From: Qipengyuania marincola
GTDB taxonomy: Bacteria > Pseudomonadota > Alphaproteobacteria > Sphingomonadales > Sphingomonadaceae
Direction of reading: 5' to 3'
Length of the DNA: 64,000 nt
Assembly (NCBI RefSeq): GCF_029688625.1
Contig: NZ_JARULC010000001.1
Span: 558,001 to 622,000 of the forward strand
Shown: positions 26,653 to 35,217 of the stretch, piece after piece
Numbering within the stretch: position 1 is the first letter of the stretch
Layout of the letters: each line of letters starts with the position of its first letter
The notes under the pieces: generated by a model
What the model was told of the DNA's origin: nothing
What the model saw: only the letters and a program-made list of their open reading frames with translations
Database searches by the model: none
Translations under genes and position numbers: made by a program

Positions 26653-26758
26653 GCACATTTTCGCCGTGTATTCACTTGCGTTTCATGACCCACAAACTAT
26701 ACGCCGCGCTCCCGCTGCCCCAAGGACCCTTCCTAACCGCAAGGCAGCTTGTCGTTTC

Positions 26759-26791
26759 ATGGTCCGCAAGGACCGTTTAGGGGGTCCCTTG
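26759..26791 (+). promoter_or_regulatory. Two mutually exclusive hairpins in the ornithine decarboxylase leader
   Basis: Segment GGTCC at 26761-26765 pairs with GGACC at 26770-26774 across a GCAA tetraloop, extended to 7 bp (26759-26776). The second segment can instead pair, as CAAGGACC at 26767-26774, with GGTCCCTTG at 26783-26791 (8 bp, one bulge). The second form puts the Shine-Dalgarno AGGGGG (26779-26784) partly in its loop and stem, three bases before the presumed TTG start. This is a candidate translation switch; polyamine response is only inference. A possible promoter (TTGCGT, 16 nt, TATACG) lies at 26676-26703. Confidence 0.4.
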
Positions 26792-26793
26792 AG

Positions 26794-27996
26794 TTGCAGC
26801 ATTTCCCTGACGCCAAGTCCGTAGTCCGCGCCCTTCGCCCGGACGAACCCGTCATCCTCAACCGCCCGCACGCCGCCGAGCGCGCCGCCCGATTCTTCGT
26901 CGAGAAGTTCCCGGGCAAGTCGCTCTATGCGGTGAAGGCCAATCCCTCGCCCGATCTGCTGCAGATCCTGTGGGACAATGGCGTGACGCATTACGACGTC
27001 GCCTCGATCGCCGAGGTGCGCCTCGTGCGCGCGACCCTGCCGGACGCCACGCTGTGTTTCATGCATCCGGTCAAGTCGCCCGGGGCGATCCGCGAAGCCT
27101 ATTTCCAGCACGGCGTGAAGACCTTCAGCCTCGATAGCGTCGAGGAGCTTGAGAAGATCGTCGAGGCCTGCCGCGACGAAGAAGGCAATGCCGCGACCGA
27201 CCTGCGCCTTTGCATTCGCCTGCGCGTATCTAGCGAGCATGCCGCGCTCAGCCTCGCCGCCAAATTCGGCTGCGACCTCACCGAAGCGCCCGCGCTGCTC
27301 CAGCAGACCCGCCAGCATTGCGACTGGCTGGGCGTGTGCTTCCACGTCGGCAGCCAGGCGATGAGCCCCTTCGCTTATGTCCAGGCGATCGACCGCGTAC
27401 GCGCGGCCATCGCCGAAGCATCTGTCGTGATCGACATGATCGACGTCGGCGGCGGCTTTCCCAGCGTCTATCCCGGCATGGAACCGCCGCCGCTGGAAGA
27501 TTACTTCAAGATCATCCATCAGCACTTCTACGCCCTGCCGATCGCCTATAACGCTGAGCTGTGGTGCGAGCCGGGCCGTGCACTGTGCGCGGAGTATTCC
27601 AGCCTCGTGGTGAAAGTCGAAAAGCGCCGCGGCGAGGAACTCTACATCAACGACGGCGCCTATGGCGCGCTGTTCGATGCCGCGCATGTGGACTGGAAAT
27701 TCCCGGTCCGCGCGCTGGAAGACGACCTCATCAAGCCCGAGATGGATTTCGCCTTCTACGGCCCCACCTGCGACGATGCCGACTACATGCCCGGCCCCTT
27801 CGCCCTGCCGGAGGACATCCAGGCGGGCGATTACATCGAGATCGGCATGCTCGGCGCATACGGTGCGGCGATGAAGACCGACTTCAACGGCTTCGGCGCG
27901 GCGGAACGCATCATCGTGCAAGACGAGCCGATGGCGAGCCTTTACGACGGCAGCCGTTCGCGCCCGCAGGCCGACAATGTGGTGAGCCTGCGCTGA
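26794..27996 (+). CDS. Ornithine/lysine-type PLP decarboxylase (fold type III)
   Basis: This alanine racemase-fold enzyme of 400 residues decarboxylates ornithine to putrescine (some relatives also take lysine to cadaverine). The PLP lysine is in LYAVKANPSP (Lys48); HVGSQ near residue 188, DVGGGFPSVYPG near 216-227, CEPGRALCAE near 255-264 and the second-subunit motif GPTCDDADYMPGPF near 322-335 are all present, so the active site is complete. I place the start at TTG 26794, nine bases after AGGGGG; an earlier TTG at 26749 would add 15 unconserved-looking residues. It supplies putrescine to the carboxyspermidine route encoded just upstream. Confidence 0.93.
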   Translation: MQHFPDAKSVVRALRPDEPVILNRPHAAERAARFFVEKFPGKSLYAVKANPSPDLLQILWDNGVTHYDVASIAEVRLVRATLPDATLCFMHPVKSPGAIREAYFQHGVKTFSLDSVEELEKIVEACRDEEGNAATDLRLCIRLRVSSEHAALSLAAKFGCDLTEAPALLQQTRQHCDWLGVCFHVGSQAMSPFAYVQAIDRVRAAIAEASVVIDMIDVGGGFPSVYPGMEPPPLEDYFKIIHQHFYALPIAYNAELWCEPGRALCAEYSSLVVKVEKRRGEELYINDGAYGALFDAAHVDWKFPVRALEDDLIKPEMDFAFYGPTCDDADYMPGPFALPEDIQAGDYIEIGMLGAYGAAMKTDFNGFGAAERIIVQDEPMASLYDGSRSRPQADNVVSLR

Positions 27997-28047
27997 CGTG
28001 TCCGGGGGCGGGTCTGCGCTGCCAACGCACCTCAGGACAAGCCGGCA

Positions 28048-29376
28048 ATGAACGCACTGCGTGACCCGATCCGACTCGTGCCGACGGTTTTCGTCGGACT
28101 GATCGCGATCGGGACGGCCTTGCTCAGCCTGCCGATAGCAACCGCCGACGGTTCCCGCGCGCCCTTGCTGGCAGCGTTCTTCACCGCCACCTCCGCCGTG
28201 TCGGTGACCGGGCTGATCGTGGTCGACACGCCAGTCTTCTGGTCCGGCTTCGGCCAGGCCGTCGTGCTGGCCCTGTTCCAGATCGGCGGCTTCGGCATCA
28301 TGACGGCTGCAACGCTGCTGGGCCTGATGGCCGGACGCGGCATTCGCCTGAGCGATCGCATGGCCACGCAGGTCGAACGCAATCGGCTGGAAACCGGTGA
28401 TGCCGCCTCGGTCCTGAAAATGATCCTCGTGATCACGCTGACCATGGAGGCAGTGGTCGCGGTCATCCTGACGCTGCGCTTCGCCGGCGGTTACGGAATG
28501 TCCTTGCCACAAGCATCGTGGCACGGGCTGTTCCATTCGGTCAGCGCCTTCAACAACGCCGGCTTCTCCTCCTTCTCGGACAGCGTCATGGGTTTCCAGA
28601 CCGACGCGATCGTCCTGCTGCCCATCGCCCTGTCGGTGATCGTGACGGCGCTCGGCTTTCCCGTCATGCAGGACTTGCGGGCCAACCGCCTGCGGTGGCG
28701 CCACTGGACGTTGCACACACGCATTACTGTGGCCGGTACCGGCCTGCTGCTCGCCTTCGGCTTCGTCGCGATCCTGGCGATGGAGTGGGCCAATCCCGAT
28801 ACGCTCGGCCCGATGGGCATCGGCAGCAAGATACTCAATGCCTTCTTCCATTCGGTGATGCCGCGCACTGCCGGCTTCAACAGTCTCAACGTCGGTGCTT
28901 TCCATGACGAGACCATCATGACGAACTACTTCCTGATGTTCATCGGGGGCGGCAGCGCTGGCACTGCCGGGGGCATCAAGGTCACCACCTTCTTCGTGCT
29001 CATCGCCATCGTCGTGTCGGAAATCCTACAACGGCGGGATGCGGAGGCGTTCCAGCGGCGCTTCGGCCATCGTGTCGAGCGCCAGGCGCTGGCCGTAACG
29101 GTGCTTGCCGCAATGCTGGTCTTCGTCGCGACCGTCTACATCGCGAGCGTCAGCAGCCTGCCGCTCGACGATATCCTGTTCGAATGCATCTCCGCCTTTT
29201 CGACGGTCGGCCTGTCGACCGGCATCACCGCCGACCTGCCGCCGAGTGCGCAGATCGTGCTCTGCGTGCTGATGTTCGTCGGACGCGTCGGAACCATCAC
29301 CGTGGCCACCGCGCTTGCCCTCGGTACGCGTGAGCGCGCGTTCCGTTATCCAGAGGAGACCCCCATTGTCGGCTAA
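28048..29376 (+). CDS. ktrB: TrkH/KtrB-family potassium uptake channel subunit
   Basis: A 442-residue membrane protein with the repeated M1-P-M2 plan of KtrB. Selectivity-filter glycines are visible at FFTATSAVSVTGLIVVDT near residues 46-63, FHSVSAFNNAGF near 162-173, PRTAGFNS near 272-279 and SAFSTVGLSTGI near 385-396. Length and a single-RCK partner fit KtrB better than TrkH. Its last 11 bases overlap the downstream ktrA start, so both are made together in the inner membrane for K+ uptake and pH/osmotic balance. Confidence 0.92.
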   Translation: MNALRDPIRLVPTVFVGLIAIGTALLSLPIATADGSRAPLLAAFFTATSAVSVTGLIVVDTPVFWSGFGQAVVLALFQIGGFGIMTAATLLGLMAGRGIRLSDRMATQVERNRLETGDAASVLKMILVITLTMEAVVAVILTLRFAGGYGMSLPQASWHGLFHSVSAFNNAGFSSFSDSVMGFQTDAIVLLPIALSVIVTALGFPVMQDLRANRLRWRHWTLHTRITVAGTGLLLAFGFVAILAMEWANPDTLGPMGIGSKILNAFFHSVMPRTAGFNSLNVGAFHDETIMTNYFLMFIGGGSAGTAGGIKVTTFFVLIAIVVSEILQRRDAEAFQRRFGHRVERQALAVTVLAAMLVFVATVYIASVSSLPLDDILFECISAFSTVGLSTGITADLPPSAQIVLCVLMFVGRVGTITVATALALGTRERAFRYPEETPIVG

Positions 29377-30025
29377 CAGGCGTAAACCGGTCCTCGTGAT
29401 CGGATTGGGACGGTTCGGCGCAGCGGTGGGCATGACGCTGGAACGCATGGGGCACGAGGTGCTCGGCGTCGATTGCGACGCCCGTCTGGTGCAGGAATTC
29501 ACCCGCGATCTGACCCGGACGGTCGAGGCGGACTGCACCGACGTCCGCACGCTGGAGCAACTGGGCGTGGGCGATTTCGAAGCCGCCGTGGTCGCGATCG
29601 GCACCGATATCGAGGCGAGCGTGCTGACCGTCCTGGCCCTCTCGGACCTCGGCATGACGAACATCTGGGCCAAGGCCACCAACGACAAGCATGCCCGCAT
29701 TCTCGAGCGCACCGGGGCCACGCATGTGGTCTTCCCCGAACAGCGCATGGGCGAGCGCGTGGCCCACCTTCTCAACGAACGCCTGCTCGATTTCATCTCC
29801 TTCGGCGACGAGTTCGCGATCGCGCGCCTGAAGGCACCCGAACCTATCGTCGGCATCCCGCTGGTCACCAGCGCCTGCCGTCAGAAGCATCACGTGACGG
29901 TGGTGGGCGTGAAGCGGGACGGGGAGGATTTCATCCACGCCGTTCCCGACACGATCATTTTCCCCGACGACGAACTTGTCGTGTCAGGGCGGATTGCGGA
30001 TATCGAGGCATTCTCCGCGATCTGA
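29366..30025 (+). CDS. ktrA: KtrA-type potassium channel regulatory subunit (RCK_N and RCK_C)
   Basis: A 219-residue cytoplasmic gating ring protein. The nucleotide motif VLVIGLGRFGAAVG is at residues 8-21, the acid ligand region GVDCDARLVQEF near 37-48, and an RCK_C domain fills the last 75 residues. It binds ATP/ADP or NAD(H) to gate KtrB. Start is TTG at 29366 with AGAGGAG eight bases upstream, inside the ktrB gene; there is no nearer ATG. The 11-nt overlap ensures coupled synthesis. Confidence 0.93.
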   Translation: MSANRRKPVLVIGLGRFGAAVGMTLERMGHEVLGVDCDARLVQEFTRDLTRTVEADCTDVRTLEQLGVGDFEAAVVAIGTDIEASVLTVLALSDLGMTNIWAKATNDKHARILERTGATHVVFPEQRMGERVAHLLNERLLDFISFGDEFAIARLKAPEPIVGIPLVTSACRQKHHVTVVGVKRDGEDFIHAVPDTIIFPDDELVVSGRIADIEAFSAI

Positions 30026-30045
30026 AGGGTCGGGCCCGAGGCCTC

Positions 30046-30741
30046 CTATTCGTCGAACCCCACGAAGCGCGCCGCTTCGTCTACCTCGCGGCGGGTGATC
30101 TTCACCGGATTGGTGGGGAAGTCCGGGTCGGGCCAGCCCATCGCGACGGCCTTCATGATGACCTGGTCGTCGGGGATATCGGCGTGCTCGCGCACGACGG
30201 GCGATTGCATGATCCCTTGCGAGTTGATGACGCAGCCCAGCCCCCGGCTCCATGCGGCATTGACCAGCGCCGTGGTGACCGCGCCGCAATCGAAAGCGGT
30301 ATCGTCGCTGCCGGCAAGTTCCTTGTCGTAGGTCACGATGACGCAGACCGGCGCGTCGAACTGGCGGAATCCGCGCAGCACCCAGTCCTGCCGCGCGTCC
30401 TTGTCGTCGCGCTCGATCCCCATTGCCTCGAACAGCTGGACCGCGCAGCCGATCTGGCGTTCGCGATGGACTCCGGCGAAGGGCTCGCCGCGTCGGAACT
30501 CGCGGCTGTCGGGCACACCGGCGAGGATGTTTTCCGTATTGCCCTTGCGAATGCGATCAAGCGGTTCGCCGGTGATGACATGGAAATGATAGGGCTGCGT
30601 ATTCATGGACGAAGGCGAGCGCATCGCCATGGCGAGAATTTCCTCGATCAGCGCGCGCGGGACCGGTTTGTCGAGATAGCCGCGGATGGAGCGTCGCCCC
30701 ATCACCACTTCTTCATGTGTCATGTCCGGCTTGCCGCTCAT
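30046..30741 (-). CDS. Nitroreductase-family oxidoreductase
   Basis: A 231-residue FMN nitroreductase-fold enzyme: RRSIRGYLDKPVP at residues 16-28, AMRSPSSMNTQPYHFHVI near 39-56, and INSQGIMQSPVVRE near 168-181. This subgroup includes enzymes reducing nitroaromatics or quinones with NAD(P)H. It is only distantly like the nitroreductase at 0.7-1.3 kb, so they are not recent copies. The ATG at 30741 follows AGGAGAGA. It is convergent with ktrA across 20 bp. The substrate is unknown. Confidence 0.9.
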   Translation of the reverse strand: MSGKPDMTHEEVVMGRRSIRGYLDKPVPRALIEEILAMAMRSPSSMNTQPYHFHVITGEPLDRIRKGNTENILAGVPDSREFRRGEPFAGVHRERQIGCAVQLFEAMGIERDDKDARQDWVLRGFRQFDAPVCVIVTYDKELAGSDDTAFDCGAVTTALVNAAWSRGLGCVINSQGIMQSPVVREHADIPDDQVIMKAVAMGWPDPDFPTNPVKITRREVDEAARFVGFDE

Positions 30742-30803
30742 CGCTCTCTCCTGATTGCCTCTTGCGATGCCCTTAGCGCGGCGCGGCCGCGAGGCAAAAT
30801 CCG

Positions 30804-32033
30804 CTACGGCCGCGCGCGCGGCAGGCACCGGCCCGCGGCGGGCGAGGGGAACAGGCGGCAGTCGAAGAAGATCACTTCGGGATTGCCGGCGCGCGCTGCG
30901 AGGAAGGCGAAGGCCAGCGAAGCGCGTTGGGTGCGGTCCAGCGGAAGCTTGGTGGGCATGGCCCCCGCATCGGACCAGCCATAGATCTGGCAGAAGGCCT
31001 CGCCCGGGCATAGCGCGCGCGAACGGCCGACCAGCGTCGTCGGATCATCGCTGGCCGAAACCAGTACGAAATGGACGCCTGCCTTGGGCGATCCGCTCGG
31101 CGTCAGCGGCAGCGGCGCGATTGCCGGCGCGGCAGCGACGTCGGGGCTTCCATCCACCGCATCGCCATCGGCCCCGGCGGTGATCGAGCGGATCGCCTCG
31201 CCGGTTTCGGCGAGCGAGGCAGGGGTGAGGTCGCCGTCCTCGCGGTCGACCGATTGCGCTCGGCTGCGCAAAGCCATCGGATCGGGCTCGTTCCCGCCAT
31301 AGCGGGCAGCGAAGGCGCCACGCGTCCCCCACCACCCGCGCCAGCGGAAGAACAGGTGCGGCCCGATTGCCGCGACCTTGTCGAGCGAGGGCGACCAATA
31401 GGGATAGACGTAATCCGCGTGATAATGCGTCGCCGTGCCGACGCGCTTTTCGACATAGCCGCCCAGGGCTTCCTCTGCCCGGGTGCGGGCGGCGCGCCAC
31501 ATGGCGGGTGAATAGCTGCGGGCCAGCGAGCCGTCGCAGGTGAAGGTGAACTGACAACCGGTGGGCCGTTCCGATCCTTCGAACACCACGCCGCACACGG
31601 TGTTGGCGAAAGCGGGATGGCGCACCCGGTTGAGCACGACCTGCATTACCGCACGCTGGTCGGGATCGCCGCCGCCTGCCTCAGCCATGGCAGCCAGCGC
31701 CAGACAGTCGCGTGCGCGCACCCGGTCGGCGGACCGGCCATTGAAGGCGAAAGCGCGCGCCGGAGACAGGGCTGCCGGATCGATCGGCACGGCCGCATTG
31801 CGCGATCTTGCATCATCGGGCGCGAGGACCGAAGCGACGGTTCCATCCTCTTCCGCCGTGGCCGGCAGCGCCTCGACCGGCGGGACGATGGCCCGGCCCG
31901 AAGGGGAGGGGGCAGGCGCGGGCCCCTGTGCCGCCCTGAGAAGAGCCATCACGACAAAGGCGAGCACGACGATCGCAAGCACACCGACAAGCGGCGCATT
32001 GTCACGCAGCCAGGGCGCCTTGGGGTCGTCCAT
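30804..32033 (-). CDS. SleB-like cell wall hydrolase with membrane anchor
   Basis: A 409-residue protein with one N-terminal membrane helix (about 16-36), a Pro-rich linker, and a Hydrolase_2 domain: CLALAAMAEAGG (catalytic Glu in this block), VMQVVLNRVRHPAFANTVCGVVFEG (split) and CQFTFTCDG near residues 110-180, then GTATHYHADYVYPYW near 217-231. SleB-type domains are lytic transglycosylases cutting peptidoglycan. The C-terminal 150 residues are low-complexity then a small unassigned domain. A GTG one codon before the ATG at 32033 is an alternative start. It follows the YdeI-like gene by 57 bp on the same strand. Confidence 0.88.
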   Translation of the reverse strand: MDDPKAPWLRDNAPLVGVLAIVVLAFVVMALLRAAQGPAPAPSPSGRAIVPPVEALPATAEEDGTVASVLAPDDARSRNAAVPIDPAALSPARAFAFNGRSADRVRARDCLALAAMAEAGGGDPDQRAVMQVVLNRVRHPAFANTVCGVVFEGSERPTGCQFTFTCDGSLARSYSPAMWRAARTRAEEALGGYVEKRVGTATHYHADYVYPYWSPSLDKVAAIGPHLFFRWRGWWGTRGAFAARYGGNEPDPMALRSRAQSVDREDGDLTPASLAETGEAIRSITAGADGDAVDGSPDVAAAPAIAPLPLTPSGSPKAGVHFVLVSASDDPTTLVGRSRALCPGEAFCQIYGWSDAGAMPTKLPLDRTQRASLAFAFLAARAGNPEVIFFDCRLFPSPAAGRCLPRARP

Positions 32034-32090
32034 CACGGCAATGTAGCGCGAAATGCCAGGCTGAACAGGGGCATGGCGCCCGGCCTTGCG

Positions 32091-32369
32091 TCAGGCATCG
32101 ACCCATTTTCGCGCGGAATCGCGCCGGTGCGGGCAGCCTGGCCAGCAACAGGGTCGCTTCTTGCCATCGACCACCTCCTCGACCAGGCGGGTGCGCCGCT
32201 TCTGCCGCGTCGCCTCCTGCTTGGCCGAAATGGTCCAGCAGATCCATTCGTTGCGCGCGAGCGGGGTCAGCGCGGCCCAGCGTTCGGCAAGCTGAGGATC
32301 GGCTGCGAGCAAGGTTTCGATTTCAGGCGGCGTCGCGTGGCGAAAATCGGGATCCGCCGGCGCAGCCAT
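32091..32369 (-). CDS. YdeI/OmpD-associated-like small protein
   Basis: A 92-residue basic protein with the helical C-terminal part of the YdeI/OmpD-associated family: LTPLARNEWICWTISAKQEATRQKR near residues 34-58 (split) and EVVDGKKRPCCWPGCPHR. The family was named from E. coli YdeI, tied to resistance to polymyxin and bacteriocin. The CCWPGC stretch with four cysteines/histidine nearby could bind a metal, which is inference. Its ATG begins two bases after the hemA stop, so it is translated from the hemA transcript. Confidence 0.78.
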   Translation of the reverse strand: MAAPADPDFRHATPPEIETLLAADPQLAERWAALTPLARNEWICWTISAKQEATRQKRRTRLVEEVVDGKKRPCCWPGCPHRRDSARKWVDA

Positions 32370-32371
32370 GG

Positions 32372-33592
32372 TCAGGCCGCTTTCCGCAGGTCCATTTCCA
32401 GCCGGTCCCAGATTTCGACCAGCGCATCGACCAGGCCGTCCATCATCGCCGGAGTGTGGGCAGGACCGGGGGTAAAGCGCAGGCGCTCCGTCCCGCGCGG
32501 CACGGTCGGGAAATTGATCGGCTGCACATAGACGCCATATTCGGCGAGCAGGATATCGCTGATCTTCTTCGCGCGCACCGGATCGCCGACCATCAGAGGG
32601 ACAATATGCGTCACGCTGTCCATTACCGGCAGACCCGCATCGCGCATCTTCTGCTTGAGCAGGGCAGCGGCAGCCTGCTGGCCGTCGCGCTCTTCGCTAC
32701 TCGACTTGAGATGGCGCACAGCAGCCAGCACACCCGCGACCAGTACGGGGCTTAGCGATGTGGTGAAGATGAAGCCCGGCGCATAGCTGCGGATACAATC
32801 GATGATCCGCGTGTCGGCCGCAATGTAGCCGCCCATCACGCCGAACGCCTTCCCCAGCGTGCCTTCGATGATGTCGATGCGGTGCGCGGCCTCGTCGCGC
32901 TCGGTAATGCCACCGCCGCGCTTGCCATACATGCCGACCGCGTGGACCTCGTCCACATAGGTGAGCGCATTGTACTTCTCGGCCAGATCGCAGATCGCGT
33001 GGATCGGGGCGATGTCGCCGTCCATCGAATAGACGCTTTCGAAGGCGATCAGCTTGGGCGTAGCCTCGTCCTCGGACGCCAGCAGTTCTTCCAGATGATC
33101 GAGGTCGTTGTGGCGGAAGACGCGCTTCTCGCAGCCCGAATTGCGGATCCCCGCGATCATGCTGGCGTGGTTCAGTTCGTCGGAGAAGAACACGCAGCCC
33201 GGGAGCAGCTTGGCGAGCGTGGAGAGCGTTGCGTCATTCGACACATAGCCGCTGGTGAACAGCAGCGCACCGTCCTTACCGTGAAGGTCGGCCAATTCGC
33301 GCTCCAGCTGGATGTGGTAGTGCGTATTGCCGCCGATATTGCGCGTGCCGCCAGACCCTGCGCCGACGTCGTGCAGTGCTTCTTCCATCGCCTCGATCAC
33401 CTTGGGGTGCTGGCCCATGGCGAGGTAGTCGTTGGAGCACCAGACAGTGACCGGCTTGGGACCATTGTGGCCCGCAAAGCAGCGCGCATTGGGAAAGGCG
33501 CCCTTGTTGCGCAGGATGTCGATGAAGACGCGATAGCGCCCCTCGGCATGGAGGCGGTCGATCGCTTCGTCGAAGATCTGGTCGTAATTCAC
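32372..33592 (-). CDS. hemA: 5-aminolevulinate synthase (HemA, ALAS type)
   Basis: ALAS condenses glycine and succinyl-CoA to 5-aminolevulinate, the C4 entry to haem and bacteriochlorophyll typical of alphaproteobacteria. The 406-residue PLP enzyme has the glycine-binding [15 protein letters not shown] near residues 79-93, [31 protein letters not shown], and the PLP lysine in EGTLGKAFG (about Lys248). Start is GTG at 33592 because family members begin (M)[14 protein letters not shown]; a longer frame to 33655 adds unconserved residues. A Fur-like palindrome lies about 90 bp upstream. A YdeI-like gene follows directly. Confidence 0.96.
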   Translation of the reverse strand: MNYDQIFDEAIDRLHAEGRYRVFIDILRNKGAFPNARCFAGHNGPKPVTVWCSNDYLAMGQHPKVIEAMEEALHDVGAGSGGTRNIGGNTHYHIQLERELADLHGKDGALLFTSGYVSNDATLSTLAKLLPGCVFFSDELNHASMIAGIRNSGCEKRVFRHNDLDHLEELLASEDEATPKLIAFESVYSMDGDIAPIHAICDLAEKYNALTYVDEVHAVGMYGKRGGGITERDEAAHRIDIIEGTLGKAFGVMGGYIAADTRIIDCIRSYAPGFIFTTSLSPVLVAGVLAAVRHLKSSSEERDGQQAAAALLKQKMRDAGLPVMDSVTHIVPLMVGDPVRAKKISDILLAEYGVYVQPINFPTVPRGTERLRFTPGPAHTPAMMDGLVDALVEIWDRLEMDLRKAA

Positions 33593-33681
33593 GCGGGATT
33601 GCCCGTTTGCGGCGCCGCGATCCAGCGGCGGTGTTCGAGCGCGACATAGGGTCAAAACCGGCGAAATTCCACCGCGATCTT

Positions 33682-33696
33682 TGCGAATCGTTCGCA
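33682..33696. promoter_or_regulatory. Fur-like 7-1-7 inverted repeat upstream of hemA
   Basis: On the + strand the site reads TGCGAATCGTTCGCA: two seven-base arms with one central base, one mismatch from perfect symmetry. It resembles the 7-1-7 Fur/Zur-type operator (TGxxAATnATTxxCA). It lies 90 bp before the hemA start, and only five bases from the murI stop. Iron control of ALAS is common in alphaproteobacteria, but through Irr in many groups, so the regulator is inference. Confidence 0.45.
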
Positions 33697-33700
33697 GTTT

Positions 33701-34501
33701 TCAGAGGTGGGCGAGGCCCGTGAGTCCATGATCGGCAAAGGCATCCGCCAGCCGTTCGAAATCGTCGAGCGGGCCGGTCGTGACCGCGAAATCGGGCATG
33801 GTCCGTTCGAACTCCTGCCCGGCGACCAGATGCGCGATGCGCCGGCCGATACCCTGCGCGCCGTGGACGAAGGTGACATCGTCGCCGAATGCCTCGCGCA
33901 ATTCGGGCTCGAGCAGGGGGAAATGCGTGCAGGCAAGGACCACAGTGTCGAGGCTTTCCCCGCCGGGCTGCAGCACCAGGCCGGATGCCGCCTTGGTCAC
34001 TTCATCGACGCAGATTTCCTCGCCCCGCAGCTTTGCCTCGCCCAGCGCGACCAGCCCGCTCGCCCCGTAGCGCAGCAGTTTCTTGCCCTGCGCGAATTCG
34101 CGCTCGAGATCGTCGACATAGCGCTGGCGCACGGTCGAATCGGTGCCGAGCAGGCCGATCGTACCGGTCCTGGTGAGCTCTGCCGCCGGCTTGATCGCGG
34201 GGACCGTGCCGACGATCGGCGTTTCCAGCACCTCGCGCACCATGCCCAGCGCGATCGTGCTGGCGGTGTTGCAGGCAATGCAGATCAGGCGCGGGTGCCA
34301 GCGTTCGGCCATGCGTCCGAGGAGCCCGGCGACCCGCGCGGCGACCTCCGCCTCGGACTTGGTGCCATAGGGCAGGCCCGCCATGTCGGCCGCATAGATG
34401 ACCGGCGCATCTGGCAACAGCTTGCGCATCTCGGCCAGCACGGTCAGCCCGCCGACGCCGGAATCGAACAGGAGGATGGGAGATGAAGGAGGTACGTCCA
34501 A
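33701..34501 (-). CDS. murI: Glutamate racemase MurI
   Basis: MurI makes D-glutamate for peptidoglycan. The 266-residue protein has FDSGVGGLTVL near residues 12-22, and both catalytic cysteine regions: CIACNTAST near 78-86 and VVLACTHFPLLEPE near 190-203. I place the start at TTG 34501 (AGGAAAG about ten bases upstream), giving LDVPPSSPILLFDSG; another TTG at 34582 would add 27 basic residues not usual for the family. It is divergent from plsY and precedes hemA by 108 bp on the same strand. Confidence 0.94.
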   Translation of the reverse strand: MDVPPSSPILLFDSGVGGLTVLAEMRKLLPDAPVIYAADMAGLPYGTKSEAEVAARVAGLLGRMAERWHPRLICIACNTASTIALGMVREVLETPIVGTVPAIKPAAELTRTGTIGLLGTDSTVRQRYVDDLEREFAQGKKLLRYGASGLVALGEAKLRGEEICVDEVTKAASGLVLQPGGESLDTVVLACTHFPLLEPELREAFGDDVTFVHGAQGIGRRIAHLVAGQEFERTMPDFAVTTGPLDDFERLADAFADHGLTGLAHL

Positions 34502-34611
34502 AATCGTTGCGTCTTTCCTGACCCTGTCCAGCGGCCGCTTTTCTTTTGCCCAGCGCCTATTAGAACTACGGCCCTTCGACAAGCGCGGGGCGAATGGTTA
34601 GGGGACGGGGC

Positions 34612-35217
34612 ATGGATTTCGGAAGCGGTTTCACCATCACGACTCTCTATGCCGCGCTGCTCGGCTATGGCTTTGGCTCGATCCCGTTCGGCCTGATCCT
34701 CGCGAAACTCGCGGGCAAGGGCGATATCCGCCAGCAGGGCAGCGGCAATATCGGGGCGACCAACGTGTTGCGCACCGGCAGCAAGGGGCTGGCCGCCGCG
34801 ACCCTGTTGCTCGATCTGCTCAAGGGCTTCGTGCCGGTCTATCTCGCCGGGTTGTGGTTCTGGCAGGACATGGGCTGGGCCGCGCTGTTCGCGGTCATCG
34901 GGCATTGCTTCCCCGTCTGGCTTGGCTTCAAGGGGGGCAAGGGCGTGGCGACCAATGCCGGCGTCGCCTTCGGGCTGATGTGGCCGCTGGGCGTGGTCTA
35001 TGCGATTGCCTGGCTCGGCGTGCTGGCAGTGACCCGCATCAGTTCGGTCGCGGGCATGGCTGCGGTGGTCGTCACCGCGCTCGCCGCCTGGTTCGCCGGC
35101 GTCGAGACCTTCGCCATGGTGCTGGGCGTGATCGCCGTGCTGATCATCTTCCTCCACCGCGCCAATATCCGGCGGCTGCTCGACGGAACCGAGCCGAAGG
35201 TGGGCGCCAAGGGGTGA
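34612..35217 (+). CDS. plsY: Glycerol-3-phosphate acyltransferase PlsY
   Basis: PlsY uses acyl-phosphate to acylate glycerol 3-phosphate, the first phospholipid step. The 201-residue membrane protein has the three family motifs: GSIPFGLILAKLAGKGDIRQQGSGNIGATNVLRT (split, residues about 21-55), GHCFPVWLGFKGGKGVATNAG near 95-115 and the C-terminal HRANIRRLLDGTE near 181-193. The ATG at 34612 with GGGGAC upstream is preferred over ATG 34594. The stop overlaps the GTG start of dprA (GTGA). Confidence 0.95.
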   Translation: MDFGSGFTITTLYAALLGYGFGSIPFGLILAKLAGKGDIRQQGSGNIGATNVLRTGSKGLAAATLLLDLLKGFVPVYLAGLWFWQDMGWAALFAVIGHCFPVWLGFKGGKGVATNAGVAFGLMWPLGVVYAIAWLGVLAVTRISSVAGMAAVVVTALAAWFAGVETFAMVLGVIAVLIIFLHRANIRRLLDGTEPKVGAKG

